Below, piece by piece: positions 10,901 through 22,225 of a stretch of 64,000 bases of DNA (the first letter of the stretch is position 1; every line of letters starts with the position of its first letter). Location: assembly GCA_963575745.1 (NCBI GenBank), contig CAUYUJ010005747.1:286001-350000 (forward strand). Reading direction: 5' to 3'. The notes below the pieces were generated by a model. The model saw nothing but the letters and a program-made list of their open reading frames with translations. It had not been told where the DNA came from and searched no databases. This DNA comes from Prorocentrum cordatum. Lineage: Eukaryota; Sar; Dinophyceae; Prorocentrales; Prorocentraceae. Both the position numbers and the translations under genes were made by a program.

Positions 10901-11558
10901 CTGCTGTACTAGGATGAGTTTGCGCAAGTCGTTCGCGTACTTGGTGAGTCCAAGGTAAACTGGATGCTGGAAAAGTTCGCTGCTTCCATACAATATTTAA
11001 TAAGTGGTCGCGGGGGAGTTGTTCCTTGCAGTCTTGCACCCATTGTTGTACACTTGGCGCGAAGCTGGCAACGAAATTCTGAACCATGTACGGGTCGCCG
11101 ATCAGTCCTCCGCAGTGTGGTTTTATACATGCACCTCTTGGTCGGTCTCGGCATGGTATGTTAAACGTCGCTCGCTTATACCTCTGCTGGCCTAGTTCCT
11201 CCATGTCCTCCGGTATGTTTTTTTGTTGGCCTCGTCCATCTCGTGCCAGGCGCAGCTCGCGAAAGCATTGCTCATGTCCTTCATCGACGATGCGAAGTTC
11301 CACCCTTCCTGTCTCGCTCGGTACTCCACCACCACCATGGTCACTATAGCTCCCTCTCGGCGCCGTCCTCGGATGAAACCGTAGTCCTGGTCGGTGTGTG
11401 TTCTGGTTCGTTTCCTCTTGAGGCATCCCGTGTAGTGCGCCTTGCCGATGGGGTCCATGATGTGGTAGATCCTTTTTCCTGTAGCGCGCCCCAGGAAGGG
11501 TCCGATTTTCCCCCGAAGATCCTCGGGTAAAATGTTGTCCGTCCAGTGTCCGTACTAC
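7976..11558 (-). pseudogene. Decayed non-LTR retrotransposon reverse transcriptase
   Basis: Read on the minus strand this is the RT half of a dinoflagellate-type non-LTR element. The block 11558-11192 holds DPIGKAHYTG, DYGFIRGRRREGAI and motif A as KDMSNAFAS. The frame then shifts; GGLIGDPYMVQNF (motif B region) follows at about 11090-11040. A third frame at 10993-10715 carries motif C as TKYANDLRKLI, where YADD is expected. The frame shifts back for the post-RT block with RIAAMKKSYYECGAFWS. A finger region at 9176-8702 (CGMLFTSKKALHSHIIRAH, then CIKC) is broken by a TGA directly after CIKC. A C-terminal segment (LAREQAELAAAVLQTWG) follows at 8527-7976 and is cut by one TAA. At least three frameshifts and two stops are present, so it is dead. 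The endonuclease half is not visible upstream. Confidence 0.85.
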
Positions 11559-12661
11559 GGGGTGTTTGTTTCAAGAGTCCTGGGTGTTTTCAAATTCATG
11601 GTCTCGTACTTCGAATTCGTTGGTCCGGTACTGCGAATCCTGGGTCTTCCGATGTTGGCCCGCTTTCCCATCCATCCTCCTTGCTCCCTCTCTTCCCCCT
11701 GATTCACACTTATACCGCTGCTGCCGCTCTCCTCTCTCGCCCGCCCCGCCTCTCCCATCCTCCGTCCTCGCGTCGGTCCAGGCCGCACAAGTCCGAAACG
11801 CCTTCTGTTCGGCACTGCCGACGATATCAACACTATCACCATCGGTTTCGGTACCGCATCGTTGTGCCGGGGGCAAGGGCCGAGATTGAGAAGGTGGACA
11901 GGAGGTGAAGGAGCGATCCCCCTCTCAGCATTGTCTTGCGCTGGTCAAGCTGTGAACGACAGAACTTCTCGCGTTCCTCTCCTCCTCCTCCTCCTCCTCG
12001 TCCTCCTCGTCCTCCTCGTCCTTCTCGACCTCGTCCTCGACCTCGTCCTCGTTCTCGTCCTCGTCCTCGTCCTCCTCCTACTACTTCCTCTGCCTCCTCC
12101 TCTGTTAAGGGGCCTGTGAACTGCTAGCCCTACTTCTAAGGCCCCAGGGACCCACGGCGTATCGGATACAAATCTAGGTCGTGCGCAACATAAACTAGGC
12201 CTCCGAACACATAGCGTTGTTAAGAGAATAACGGTGCCTTTGGTATTCCCATCGACTGTTTGTTGAGCCAGCAAAGTGCTAAACCGTATCAGTAGTATGT
12301 GCGACGTACGTCGTACGCACCCAATGAACTTAGGGACCCAAGAAATCATATAACGAAACTATACGGGAACATCGGGAACTGAGAGGAAAACTGGAAAGGA
12401 AACTAAGGGAGCCAAGGGAACTGAGGACTGAGGGATCTGGGAGGAGTTTTCTGAGAAGCGCGCAATGCTCCAGGAACTGTCATTAGTATTCCCCCGACAA
12501 CTTGGCCTCATCCAAATATTGCATACGATCGGGCGGGGTGCGCGAGGTCCTTACATCGAGCCGTCTGAGTTGCCCACAACATCATCGTTGTGTATCTGGA
12601 CTCGAAACATCTTCAGGCCATATTGGATTCATTGTCGTTTTCCTTGTTGTGAATGCTTGGA
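11559..12661. other. Spacer with a (TCC/TCG)n microsatellite
   Basis: A TCCTCC/GTCCTC tract fills about 11983-12105. The rest shows no gene. If the minus-strand RT relic once had an endonuclease domain, it would have been here, but I do not see one. Confidence 0.5.
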
Positions 12662-12683
12662 TTCGTAGCCATTTGGGCTGAAG
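12662..12683 (+). other. Relic dinoflagellate spliced leader 1
   Basis: Nineteen of 22 positions match the dinoflagellate SL; the shared core is CGTAGCCATTT followed by GGCT and AAG. It stands directly upstream of an intronless decayed gene copy. Genomic SL relics are known to mark reinserted, trans-spliced mRNAs in dinoflagellates, so this is read as the 5' end of a retroposed cDNA. Confidence 0.75.
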
Positions 12684-15600
12684 ATTCACGCTTTACTGTA
12701 CATTTCTGTGTCGAGCTCTGGAATATTGGAAGTTCAATGTGCGTCCAGCGCCGACGAGCGCCTGCAAGTTGACGTTCGACCTAAACGTCGGCGCTTGACG
12801 CGCCCGCCACTGGAGGAGGGCCCGCTGTGCGTCGCTGCCGCGCTGGGCAACGCTGCTCTCCAGAACCCTCGTCTGGGGCGGGTGGCGCTTCGAAACAAGC
12901 TTGCAGGCGTTCGCTTGCTTGCGGCAGAGGGTGATATTGCTTTCTTCGGCCTTGTGGCGATGCAGTGGCAACTGCGCCAGATGGATCACGTCAAAGACCC
13001 TACCCATGAGTTTGTGCCATTTACTGATGGGCGCCGCCGGCGCCAGGGTGTTCCCATTGGCATATTAGCATATCGTGTGATGGACTGCGTGTCCATTCTG
13101 GAGCCGCCAAACATATCTTCGGACTTGTCCGATCGCCAGGCCCTTCTCAAAGAGGTTCGTTCCCGAGTGGTTCGTCGAGAGGCGCTGGAAACATTCATTG
13201 CTACACATGGGATTATCACAGATGTGTTTACAGTATCTGTTGACATTGCAAACCTGGTCGTGCAAGGCTGCCTGGAACTATCTCATTGGCTGGTGCTCAT
13301 AAGAAGGATGAAATGTTTAATGTTCCCGATGCGATCTCGCCCATCTCTGCGCGACCGCAAGGCATTTGCTAACGCATTCCCGCCATTGCAGGGTCATCAC
13401 ATCCATCAACACAGAACGGTTGTCACGGGAACCCAATGGATAGGCCAGTTCGCACCAGAAGATATGTTAAGGTTCATTGAGGCTGCATCTTTTTTGAAGG
13501 ACTCCAAACATATAGCAGACGCTTCGGCGGCTGCCGTCCGTGATATGTGGCCACAGGAATCGCAACATATGTTGGCCGAGCTGGTCGACAATGGATTCGA
13601 ATGGCCTTCCCGGGATACGATCCAGAGAAGTCGGCCTCGGCTGGACGTCACCTGCATGTTGCTTACACGAGAGTTCCTTGCAGAAGCACGCGCAAAAGGT
13701 AAGCCTCGAACGATTCACATCACGTGCGATGCGTCACCTGTCACTGGGGGGGAAGTGTTCAGCATGGCCGTAGATATACTTATTGGGAGCGAGCGAGTGG
13801 CATGAAATCATACTGCCTTGTCTGACACTTGCATATGGGTATGTTAGCGTAGTGCACAAAACAGCTGCCTTGCTTTGGGCGACATTTCTGATAGCGGGTC
13901 CCAGATATGACGACATCGAGCGTTTCTGCTTGGACGTGTGTTCGTTCGCAACGGATGGAGGCCCAGAGTCTCTCATGGCCGATTTCAAGAATATGTTACC
14001 AGCGTGGGCCGCGTACTTCGGCCTGCGAGTCATTCCGAGACGTGATGCAATCGATTATCTTTTTCGGAATGCGCTGCACGTGCCCGATTGGAGCCATCTC
14101 TTGAGCGGGGCGCTCAAGAATTCTTTCTATTCTTTGCGGTCGTGGCCTGGTATATTGTCCAAGCTTCAAACATTCACAGAATTCTTTCGGACCGACGAAT
14201 ACCGATCAGTCATGCAAATGCACTTGCGAGCAGCGGGCCAGGGGGCTGTGGCATCTTTGCTGACGTCATTCACTGGGTCGTTTGCCAAATGGCGTTAAGA
14301 AACTCTTCATTATGTATTCAAAGACATTGACAAGGTCAGGGTCATATGCGAGAACCACTTCAGCCAACGGTGGTTCCACGGTGCTCGCGAAGAAGGGCGC
14401 TCTCAAGCTGCTATTGTTTACCAAATGTGCAGAGACCGTGGGATATGGGTATGGGTTGCAGCAATGAAAATAATCACTGGTCTCACGGATAGGCTTCGCA
14501 CGTGGGGTTTGGGATGCGATTGCCACGCAGAGGATTTGAAGGCAAAGCGTAAAGCGCGTTGTGTCTGGATCGGGCGACGGTTGCATCAGGTAAACTCTCG
14601 CGTAGGCGATTATCTAAGAGATTTGTTAGCCATGGGGAATGCTGCGAGGGCCGACGATTTCGATACTGATTCAAATGGTTTCCAGGATTTCACATTTCTG
14701 CGCCGTCGTCTACATTACGAGGTCAGCTTAAAGACAGAGTGGTTGAATCAGCTCCCATCTCTGTTTGCTGTAGTGTCTGCTCGGGCTGCGGCGCGTTTGA
14801 TGATCCAACAGTGGGGCGAGATAGATCACAGGCGACATCATCGCATAACGCAACGTTTGTTTTCTTTGCACGAGACTGAGATCAGGCAATATGCAAATGG
14901 AGAGACCGACGGGCTAAGTACGGAGTTGCTCGAGGTCCAGAACGTTTTCAGACAGATTTCCATATCATCGTCGAGGGCCGAAGGATTGCATCGCACCAAT
15001 CGGCTGTGTAAGATACGAGCGTCTTCTTCAAAACTGTTGCGGCAACTGTCCTCGAACAGACTGGCACAGAACATCGCGGCCGCGAAGGAGTACATTGCGT
15101 CTGAGCGTGGTCTTGCCTTATTTCGGGAAGCATGCACGCAATGGTCGAGGACACCACGGGAATGCTCGAAACCTTATCGGAACCGAGGTGCAATGTCATG
15201 GGCCGCACGCTACTCCCCACGCGCACGTTGCAACACATAACCTATAGTATCTCGTATGTCGTGTCGTGGGTCGGTCGGTCGAGTCGCCCGCATGTGTTCG
15301 ATGTCTGGGGTTGTCTCCATACCTTCTGGCTGCGCAATTTCGCTTCCCCAGGGTCTCGCTCGTGATCCCGTGCTTGGGCCAAGGGGGGCTTCTCTTGTGG
15401 ATGAAACGCGGGGTGGTAGCGTTCGGCCTGCGAAGATTGCACCTCAGGATTTTACAAGTCAAGCCTGGCCGCCTTCATCGGAGACTGAGACAGCCGCAAA
15501 AGGAAACGTACAAGCAAGTTTACCAATTGGAGGATTATGCCAGAGTTGATTGGGACAGCATCATAGACGGGGACAGGACGTGGGAGGAGGGAGACGACGG

Positions 15601-17185
15601 AGATGGTCCCGATGCACCGCTGGCACCGCTCGTCGGAGACCCTGGCGGTGACCTTGTTCCAGTGCCGCCGCCTGCCCGCGAAGATGGTGAGGGCGGGGAG
15701 GCCATGCGCCGAGGAGACCTTTCCACTCGAATGCGAAGTGAATGTCTGTTGCACGTGCTGGTGTCTAACAAATTCTACTCGGTGCCGCTGGAAACCTAAG
15801 GTGAACGCATGATAGTCCTTCTATTGCGCTGCTCGTCGAAGCCGTTGCACTTTGTCAGGCACATCGAGGGCAGCCTTAGAGAGCACACCACATCAATCGT
15901 GAACTGCGTGTTGCAGCGCATGTTCGTCTGTGGCGACAGCGACGCTGAGATGCCAACTGTGGCACCAGCTGGGGAGGGTGAGCCTCACGAGGGGCTGCGC
16001 ATCAGCACGTGGGAAAACATGTTCAACAATCTTCGGGTGTGGAAGTCGAAAGCTTCGGCAATCGAGGGCGCGATCGACTTGTTCGAGCCGTCGGCCGTCA
16101 CGACTATGCTTCCTTTGGACAACCCACAATGCCCCACTAGGTTCATTATCAGAAAACTGGAAGCCCTGGGCTGGAGACCCCGTGTGGCAGACATCACGCA
16201 CACCCCTGGCGACGAGACACGGGTTTTCAGCATGAAGTGTAAGTCCGATCCTAAGTTTTACTTGCAAGTTGGTCTTAAGCTGGACGAGTTGTTTGGAAAG
16301 GGCGTGGTTGACGTTGTGGTACCAGGCCAGCCGCAGGGTTACTGTAAGGTGCTATTGAAGGGCATGCGTGCTGATCCAAATCTGAAGGCACTTGAATACG
16401 ACAGAATTCTGAAAGGCCTCCCTGCCCATGGCCCCTTGGCGATCGAGGGCGATGGGGAGGCCCCAATGCCCGATGCCGAACCGCCATTGGCAGCTGACTG
16501 CGGGCCTGAACCAGGGGCGCCTTCGGACTCGGACGAGATTCTTCAGGCCAGAGATGGCTTGCCCACTCCTCCTGGGAGTCCGCACGTGCCACCTGGAGTG
16601 CCAGAGCCCGAGGAGGGGGGCGATCCACTTCCAGATGAACCACCACCCCCTGATGATGAGGACAAGGGCGCGCCTCTGACCCCTCGCCCAAGAGAGGGCG
16701 ATGACGGGGTCTCAGAGGAGGGCGGCGATGATACGTCAGGTGGCTCCGACTCTTCAAGTTCAAAAGGGTCGAGTTCTAGCTCTTCATCTTCGCCCAGCTC
16801 TCGCTCTACCCCTGCACCTGGTGATGCCCAGCAATCGGATGGCCCCCATGATGACGGGCCTGACATGGCTGCAGTGGAACTTCGAGCAGCGCTGCCAGAC
16901 AACGTTGACGGCGCTCCCCTGCGGTTCGAGGATAGGTCGCACGTGCCAGGTGGATACGCGAGATTGATTGTGATATGTAGGCGCCCTGGTCACGTGAAAT
17001 GCCAGAAAACCCGTAGCATGAAGTTCACTCAACATCTGGGGCGCTTCGAGCCTTTGGCATTCTGCGCCGCGTGGCACAGCATGGGTGCTGGCGCAGGCGA
17101 CCGACAGGAACATATGTTTCACATGGAACCAAGTCTTGCCGACCAGCGACAAAGATTGGAAGACAATGGATGGCCAACTGAATGA
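12684..17185 (+). pseudogene. SL-headed retroposed copy of a large unknown dinoflagellate gene, decayed
   Basis: One long coding sequence appears to run through three frames. Block 1, 12669-13805, ends with HITCDASPVTGGEVFSMAVD and has no early in-frame ATG; its first possible start is a GTG at 12708. Block 2, 13783-15240, is in the next frame (LAYGYVSVVHKTAALLWA, FATDGGPES) and is cut by a stop at 14296-14298. Block 3, about 15266-17185, is in the third frame and is cut by a TAA at 15797-15799. It ends with an acidic, Ser-rich linker (SSSSKGSSSSSSSSPSS) and a Cys/His tail (ICRRPGHVKCQKTRS). Two frameshifts and two stops indicate a pseudogene. Joined, it would be a protein of about 1500 residues. 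I recognise no catalytic domain; the D-rich motifs could belong to a transposase-like or RNase H-like fold, but that is a guess. No introns and no poly(A) tract are visible. Confidence 0.65.
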
Positions 17186-17204
17186 ACGCAACAAAGACAA
17201 ACAT

Positions 17205-17275
17205 CATCATCTTCATCGACATCACCATCACCATACCCATCACTTTATTCATCGCCATCACCACCATCAGCCATC
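17205..17275. repeat. (CATCAC)n microsatellite
   Basis: Imperfect CATCAC/CATCAT repeats directly after the pseudogene's final stop. Confidence 0.8.
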
Positions 17276-17564
17276 CCCATGTGGAGTAGCGGCGAGCACG
17301 AAGGGCAGGGGGTCAGTGGAGGAGAGGGGACACCGATGAGGAGCAGAAGGAGAGAGGGGGGAAGTGTGCAATGGGAGAACGACACACGGGTATGAGTAGA
17401 AGCGTAAGTACGCACTTGGGGTCACAGTATCATGCCAAGCCATAGCTGCGTGTCATATGCACACAGAGAACATATCTTCATGGGGCCGACCCATCATGCC
17501 TAACACACATGTTAGGACACCACAAACAAACACAACAATTCAGATACAAAGCGGGTTTTGTATC
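17276..17564. other. Unassigned spacer
   Basis: No gene or repeat recognised. Confidence 0.3.
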
Positions 17565-17720
17565 CACAGTACCGATTCTGAGTGCGTCGGTACCGATTTT
17601 GAGTGATTCGGTACCGATTTTGAGTGCTTAGGTCCGATGTCTGGGTGCTTCAGGCCCGATTCTGGGTGCGTCGGTCCGATTTCTGAGTGCTTCAGAACCG
17701 ATTTTGAGTGCGTCGGTCGT
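17565..17720. repeat. Tandem ~24-bp repeat (ACCGATTTTGAGTG)
   Basis: Six to seven imperfect units of GTACCGATTTTGAGTGCTTC type, drifting to GTCCGATTTCTGAGTGCTTC. It ends about 220 bases before the second spliced-leader relic. Confidence 0.85.
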
Positions 17721-17938
17721 GTTTTTGTATCCGTGTCATATCTAGGTTCCTTGCCTCACATATACGTACGTATGATACAATTTCAGATCCTCGTGCTCAA
17801 TTGACCTTGTTGGTTGAGGACACGTCCGTATGCGTGCTTAACGCTGGGGTTCAACTCCTGGTACGGACACTTTTGTAAGTTGTAGGCTGTCTCTCTGATT
17901 GGGTGCCGTGTGCACGCAATGCGTAAGCACGTCAGAAG

Positions 17939-17960
17939 TCCGCAGCCATTTTGGCTCACG
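17939..17960 (+). other. Relic dinoflagellate spliced leader 2
   Basis: Twenty of 22 positions match the dinoflagellate SL, with the full core AGCCATTTTGGCTCA intact. It lies 300 bases upstream of the ATG of the gene at 18261. As SL is added in trans to mRNA, a genomic copy here points to an ancestor that passed through an RNA intermediate. Confidence 0.85.
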
Positions 17961-18260
17961 CCGCAGTCTGAGGCACCACGGGGGCACCAACTACACGAGC
18001 GAACTGGCTTCGCTATCTTCAAGACGAGCTCTCACGCAGGACCGATTGATCCAACGTAACTTGGGGCGGGGTGCTGAGGGGGATTTCGAGCCCAGACCTG
18101 TGCGCCATGGGGGTATGGCGGCTAAGCGAGACAGCGCTAAACGGCACGGGGGTTGGCATGTTTTACAGCAAAGGGCCTCACGAGGTCCAGTTCAATGCCA
18201 GATGGTCCCGAGGAGGCCACCTGTACCCTGGGGGGCTGTAAGAACACAAGTTGATGAGAG

Positions 18261-21200
18261 ATGCCAGCCGACGGCGACAGCGATGAGGAGATGCTCGCGG
18301 CCGCGGTGCAACGGCTGCTTGGCGCAGGCGGCGAATCTTCCGAGGACGAGGATATGATGTGCAGCCTGTGCGATGAGCCGATCGAGAAGCGTGATTACAC
18401 CAAGTACGGCAAATCCGGCATCAAGCCTCTGCACTGCAAGTGCCTGAATGGGCTCCAGAGCTTGGACCGTCTGATCAACTCGCAGGGCCGCGAAGAGCTG
18501 AAGAAGCAAGTGATGCTGTGCAAAAAGAACGACTACACCACGTTCAAGGGCATCGGCATGTGCTTGGTGACCGACAAGAAGCACACGCGCAGTAGCCAGA
18601 CGCGCGAGGAAGTCGTGACGTTCGTGGAACTCATTAGCAAGACGAGCTCGATCACGAAGAAGCGCTCGGCCATCTACCTCGACAAGGACGCCTAGGTAGC
18701 CTGGTACATGCACAATCGCAGGTGGACCGAGGCTCAAGCCTTGGCCAAGTGGACGGAGGGCAAGGCCAACCCCGACATCTCCAAGCTGAGGGACTCGGGC
18801 CGACTCGAGATCGCAGTTCAGAAGCCCTTGAAGCTGACAGGTGCGGAGACCATCGCCCATCAGAAGCTGACGCAGATGAAGGATGAGGGGGTGTCCTCAT
18901 CGCTTACCCCTGAGGAGAGGAGGAGGAGGAAGAGGAGGAGGATGGAGGAAGAAGTAAGCAGGAGGAGGAGGAGGAGGAAGGAGGAGGATGAGGAGGATGA
19001 GTGAGGAGTAAGGAGTAAGGAGTACAGAGTGATCAGGAGGGGGAGGACGAGGAGGAGGAGGCGGAGGAGCAGGAGCAGGAGGGGGAAGGGGAGGAGTGGC
19101 TGTGCATCGCACGAGAAAAAAATGGGGTGCTCAGTTTTTTGTTTTTTTGTTGTGTCACAACAGTGTTGAACCATTCTGGGTGGCATCGTCAGGGTGAACT
19201 TCGGCCACTAGGATTTGTCAAAGACCCCCCCCCCGCAGAAATCAACCAGGCCATCCCCCCTGAAACCACAACTGTGCAGTTAGCTTGTCGGTATGCGTCT
19301 GCAGGAGCGGGCTACTTCTTGGAAGGACGGGCGCCGCAACTTGATGGCGTCTGGCCTGTCGAGTCTGCACTCTTCCCTCTTCGACGACATTGCAGGGTCA
19401 GGAGCGTTGCGCGAGGGCGGGAGTTCCAATGCCAAGGCCAGCCAGGGTTCATGGCAGTGGACTCGCCATGCTGCCTTTGCTTGTGCTGTGGCTTCTACTG
19501 CTTCGATGGTTAGTTGGGGGGATGAGAGATGGACGAAGTGCCACGCTGAGCGTGACACTTCGTCCATCCATTATCCCCCCCCGCTACCATCCACTTCGCT
19601 CAGTGTGCCTTCTGTCTGTTCCCGAAGGCCAGTGCAGAGATGGTGGAGTCCGATAGCGATCTCCTGCCCGACGACACCGAGAGGGCCCGCAGCAGCCACG
19701 GCGGGAACTTGCTCTCGGCGATGGGCGGTGGCAGGCCGAAGAGGAACAGGGTTTCGTCACATGGGAGTGCAAGCAGAACTACCATGGGATTCGGCCAGAA
19801 CCCGAAGTTCCAGCTTCCTGGCAGCTCTCCAGAAGCTAAGCCGCCGACGCCCCATCCTCAAGCATCTCCTCCAGCACCTGCTTCGGGCGGGAAAGCTCCC
19901 GAGGCGCCATCAGCAGTCGGCAGCGACCGTGAAGAGGAGGGCGGCGACGAGGGCGAGGGCGAGGTAAAGGACCTCCCGCAGTACGACGGCACCATGCCGC
20001 CTGGCGACTTCATCGCGTGGAAGAAAGAATGCAAGGGTAATGCGAGGCTCCTGCTACGCTCCGCCTGCAACGGCTACCAGGTGAAGGAGAAGCTCGCGAG
20101 GCTGCAGAAGAAGTTCCACGCGGTCGAGGACGAGTCTGACATTGTCGCCTTGGACTTCGAGCCGCGCGTGACGGAGTTCCAAGGAGCGTCCGCCATAGCC
20201 ACCAAGGAGATCGACGACGTCAAGGGCTGGAAGCAGGGCAGCAAAGACCGCACGATCGTCGACAACCTGAGGACGTTGAAATCCGCGATCACGAGGGTCG
20301 CCGACGCCAGGCACAAGATCGACGAGGCGCAGAGCGCGATCGACGAGGTGAAAGCCGAGGCAGGCGAGCAGAAGCGCATCGCCAGCAGGGCCGAGCGTCG
20401 CAAGGTAGACGCTTTCGCCAACCCCATCCTGAGCAGCGGGACCGCCAAGAAGAACCTGGCGAAGATGCTTGGCTCCAACATGGCCGACCTCACGCAGCTG
20501 AAGGATCTGTATCATCATGTATCCCCTCTCCTCCCCTTGGCTCCTTCCTCCCTCTCCCTCGCCCTCTTGGACAGGACGAGGAAGCGGTCGGCAACACCCA
20601 GGCGCCGAAGGCCGTGCTGACGGAACTTACGATGGAGAAGATCGGGATCCCTTCCGAGCTCGCGATGGACGGTACCATCGGGAAGTTGCTGGGCAAGTGG
20701 CTGTTCACCGACAACGGGGAGAAGCTGTCCAGGAAGGCTGGGAACTTGGTGGCCAAGATATCTGGCGTTGCTGGGTCCAGCCGCGTGCAGATGGAGTGTG
20801 ACCTCGACGTGGGCGAGCTCGGCCTCGCCGTACCAGCTGAGATGCATGCAGCAGTGAAGTCGCCCTTCATTCTCGCTGCGAAGGCGTACCACTTCAACAT
20901 GGACTACAATGCGGCACCACTACTTGGGATGGGCGGGCTCTTCGCGGCGATGACTGGCACTGTGCTGATCAAGGTGGGCCACTCTGCTGAACGCTTCGAT
21001 GCAAGGGGGTGGTGGTGGTGCGGAAGGGTAGGGGCCCAGACGACTCACCCCACAGCACTGCGGGCGGGCCAGAGGTGTGTGGGTCTAGCTTGAAGGGGGC
21101 CACAAAGCGTGACACCTGGTGGCGGGCGGGGGGTCCTCCTGTAACGGATCTGATGCCGCGATGGGGCGCCAGAGACCGTCAGACCCGGATGGGGGGGGGT

Positions 21201-22225
21201 CCACCCTGCACGGTGCTCGCGTCGATGTGGCCCCACGTTGCCCAGTAACGTGTGTTGCATTGCGTTTGCTATGCTTGTGAAGTTACTCCCTACTTGTTTG
21301 GTGACGGTGTGCTGATGGTGGTTCCAAGTGCGAGCGAGCCTGAGACTGACAGTCTCAGGCTCGCTCGCACTTGGACCCACACTCAGACTCACTTCTACTC
21401 AGACACACCATACTCAGACCACGCATTGTCTGACCCATTCGCGCTCAGACTCGCTCACGCTCATACCCACTCCAACTCCGACCTACTCATAGTCAGACTC
21501 GCCCCGCTCTCAAGGAGTGGAGGTGGGAGATGTACAAGGGTAGAAGGGAGGAGTGGCTGGGAAAATGGGCAGCGGGGGGATGGGGATTAGGGGGATGGCC
21601 ATGGGGAGGTGAGGAGGAGGAGGAGTAGGAGAGGGAGGAGGAGAAGGAGGAGGAGGAGGAGGAGGATGCAGGAGGAGGAGGAGGAGGAGGAGGAGGAGGA
21701 GGAGGAGTAGGAGGGAGTAGGCGGGAGTAGGAGCAGGAGTAGGAGGAGGAGGCGGAGGAGGAGGGGGCGGTGGTTGGCGGGCGTTGCCACAAGATGGCTT
21801 CTCTGTCTGAGTTGCTGGCCGCGGGCGTGACGACGCTGAGCAGCCTGCCCCTGTTCCTCGAAGCGAACGATGAGACCCTCGGTGAGAAGCTGAAAGCGGT
21901 CACGTTCTACGATTTCGTGTTGGTGCCCAAGTAGACTGCCGTGTACGTGCCATTGGGCTTCGTTCCGATGATCGTAGGCCTCGTGGAAGACCCGTCGACG
22001 GACAAGAAAAAAGAGAAAGGCAAGGAGACGCCAGCCGCTCCCGTCTGCACGGTGGTCTCCGTGCCGACGTTCACGGGAGAGCAGGACGTCAAGACCTACA
22101 AGAAAGTGATGACCGCGCTCACGCAGCACATCGAGGCTGGTGTGAACGCCAACGAGCACAGCTCCGTATGGCAGCAGGTCAAGCGGGAGTGCGACAAGTT
22201 CTTTGAGATCTTGGACTCGGCGTGA
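18261..22225 (+). CDS. Multi-exon unknown gene, five exons, two in-frame TAG codons
   Basis: My model joins 18261-18890, 19305-19508, 19640-20518, 20575-20973 and 21794-22225. All four introns are GT-AG and phase 0 (donors GTGTCC, GTTAGT, GTATCC, GTGGGC; acceptors ending CTGCAG, GCAGAG, GGACAG, CACAAG). The sum is 848 codons. Exon 1 has a possible zinc site, CSLCDEPIEK with a later H-x3-C in LHCKC, and a WYMHNRRWTEAQALAKW segment. Exon 3 is hydrophilic with long helices (REERR/KIDEAQSAIDEVKAEAGEQ type), likely coiled coil. Exons 4-5 are helical and unrecognised. TAG interrupts the frame at 18693-18695 and 21932-21934, with good coding sequence on both sides each time. The last stop (22223) overlaps a strong donor word GTGAGG, so another exon is possible. 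Either a recent pseudogene or readthrough. Function unknown. Confidence 0.6.
18891..19304 (+). other. Intron 1 with (AGG)n tract
   Basis: GT-AG, phase 0, 414 bases. The AGG/GGA-rich tract at about 18915-19095 lies wholly inside it. Confidence 0.55.
19509..19639 (+). other. Intron 2 with an internal inverted repeat
   Basis: GT-AG, phase 0, 131 bases. It carries GATGGACGAAGTGCCACGCT followed at once by a near complement ending CACTTCGTCCATC, at about 19524-19564. Inverted repeats inside young introns are a mark of introner-type insertions. Confidence 0.6.
20519..20574 (+). other. Intron 3, 56 bp
   Basis: GT-AG, phase 0, pyrimidine-rich throughout. Coding sequence resumes in a different frame exactly after CTTGGACAG, which makes this the best-supported intron of the gene. 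Confidence 0.75.
20974..21793 (+). other. Intron 4 with palindrome and (GGA)n
   Basis: GT-AG, phase 0, 820 bases. It contains the 53-base palindrome at 21323-21375, short CAGACTC repeats at 21380-21500, and a (GGA)n tract at about 21608-21770. Confidence 0.55.
21323..21375. repeat. Near-perfect 53-bp palindrome
   Basis: The arms, 26 bases each, start TCCAAGTGCGAGCGAGCC and are exactly complementary around one central A at 21349. Confidence 0.95.

Noticed and set aside
13783-15240. Separate genes for each frame block of the 12.7-17.2 kb region
   Set aside because: The blocks follow one another directly, overlap only slightly and read as one protein; frameshifts explain them better.
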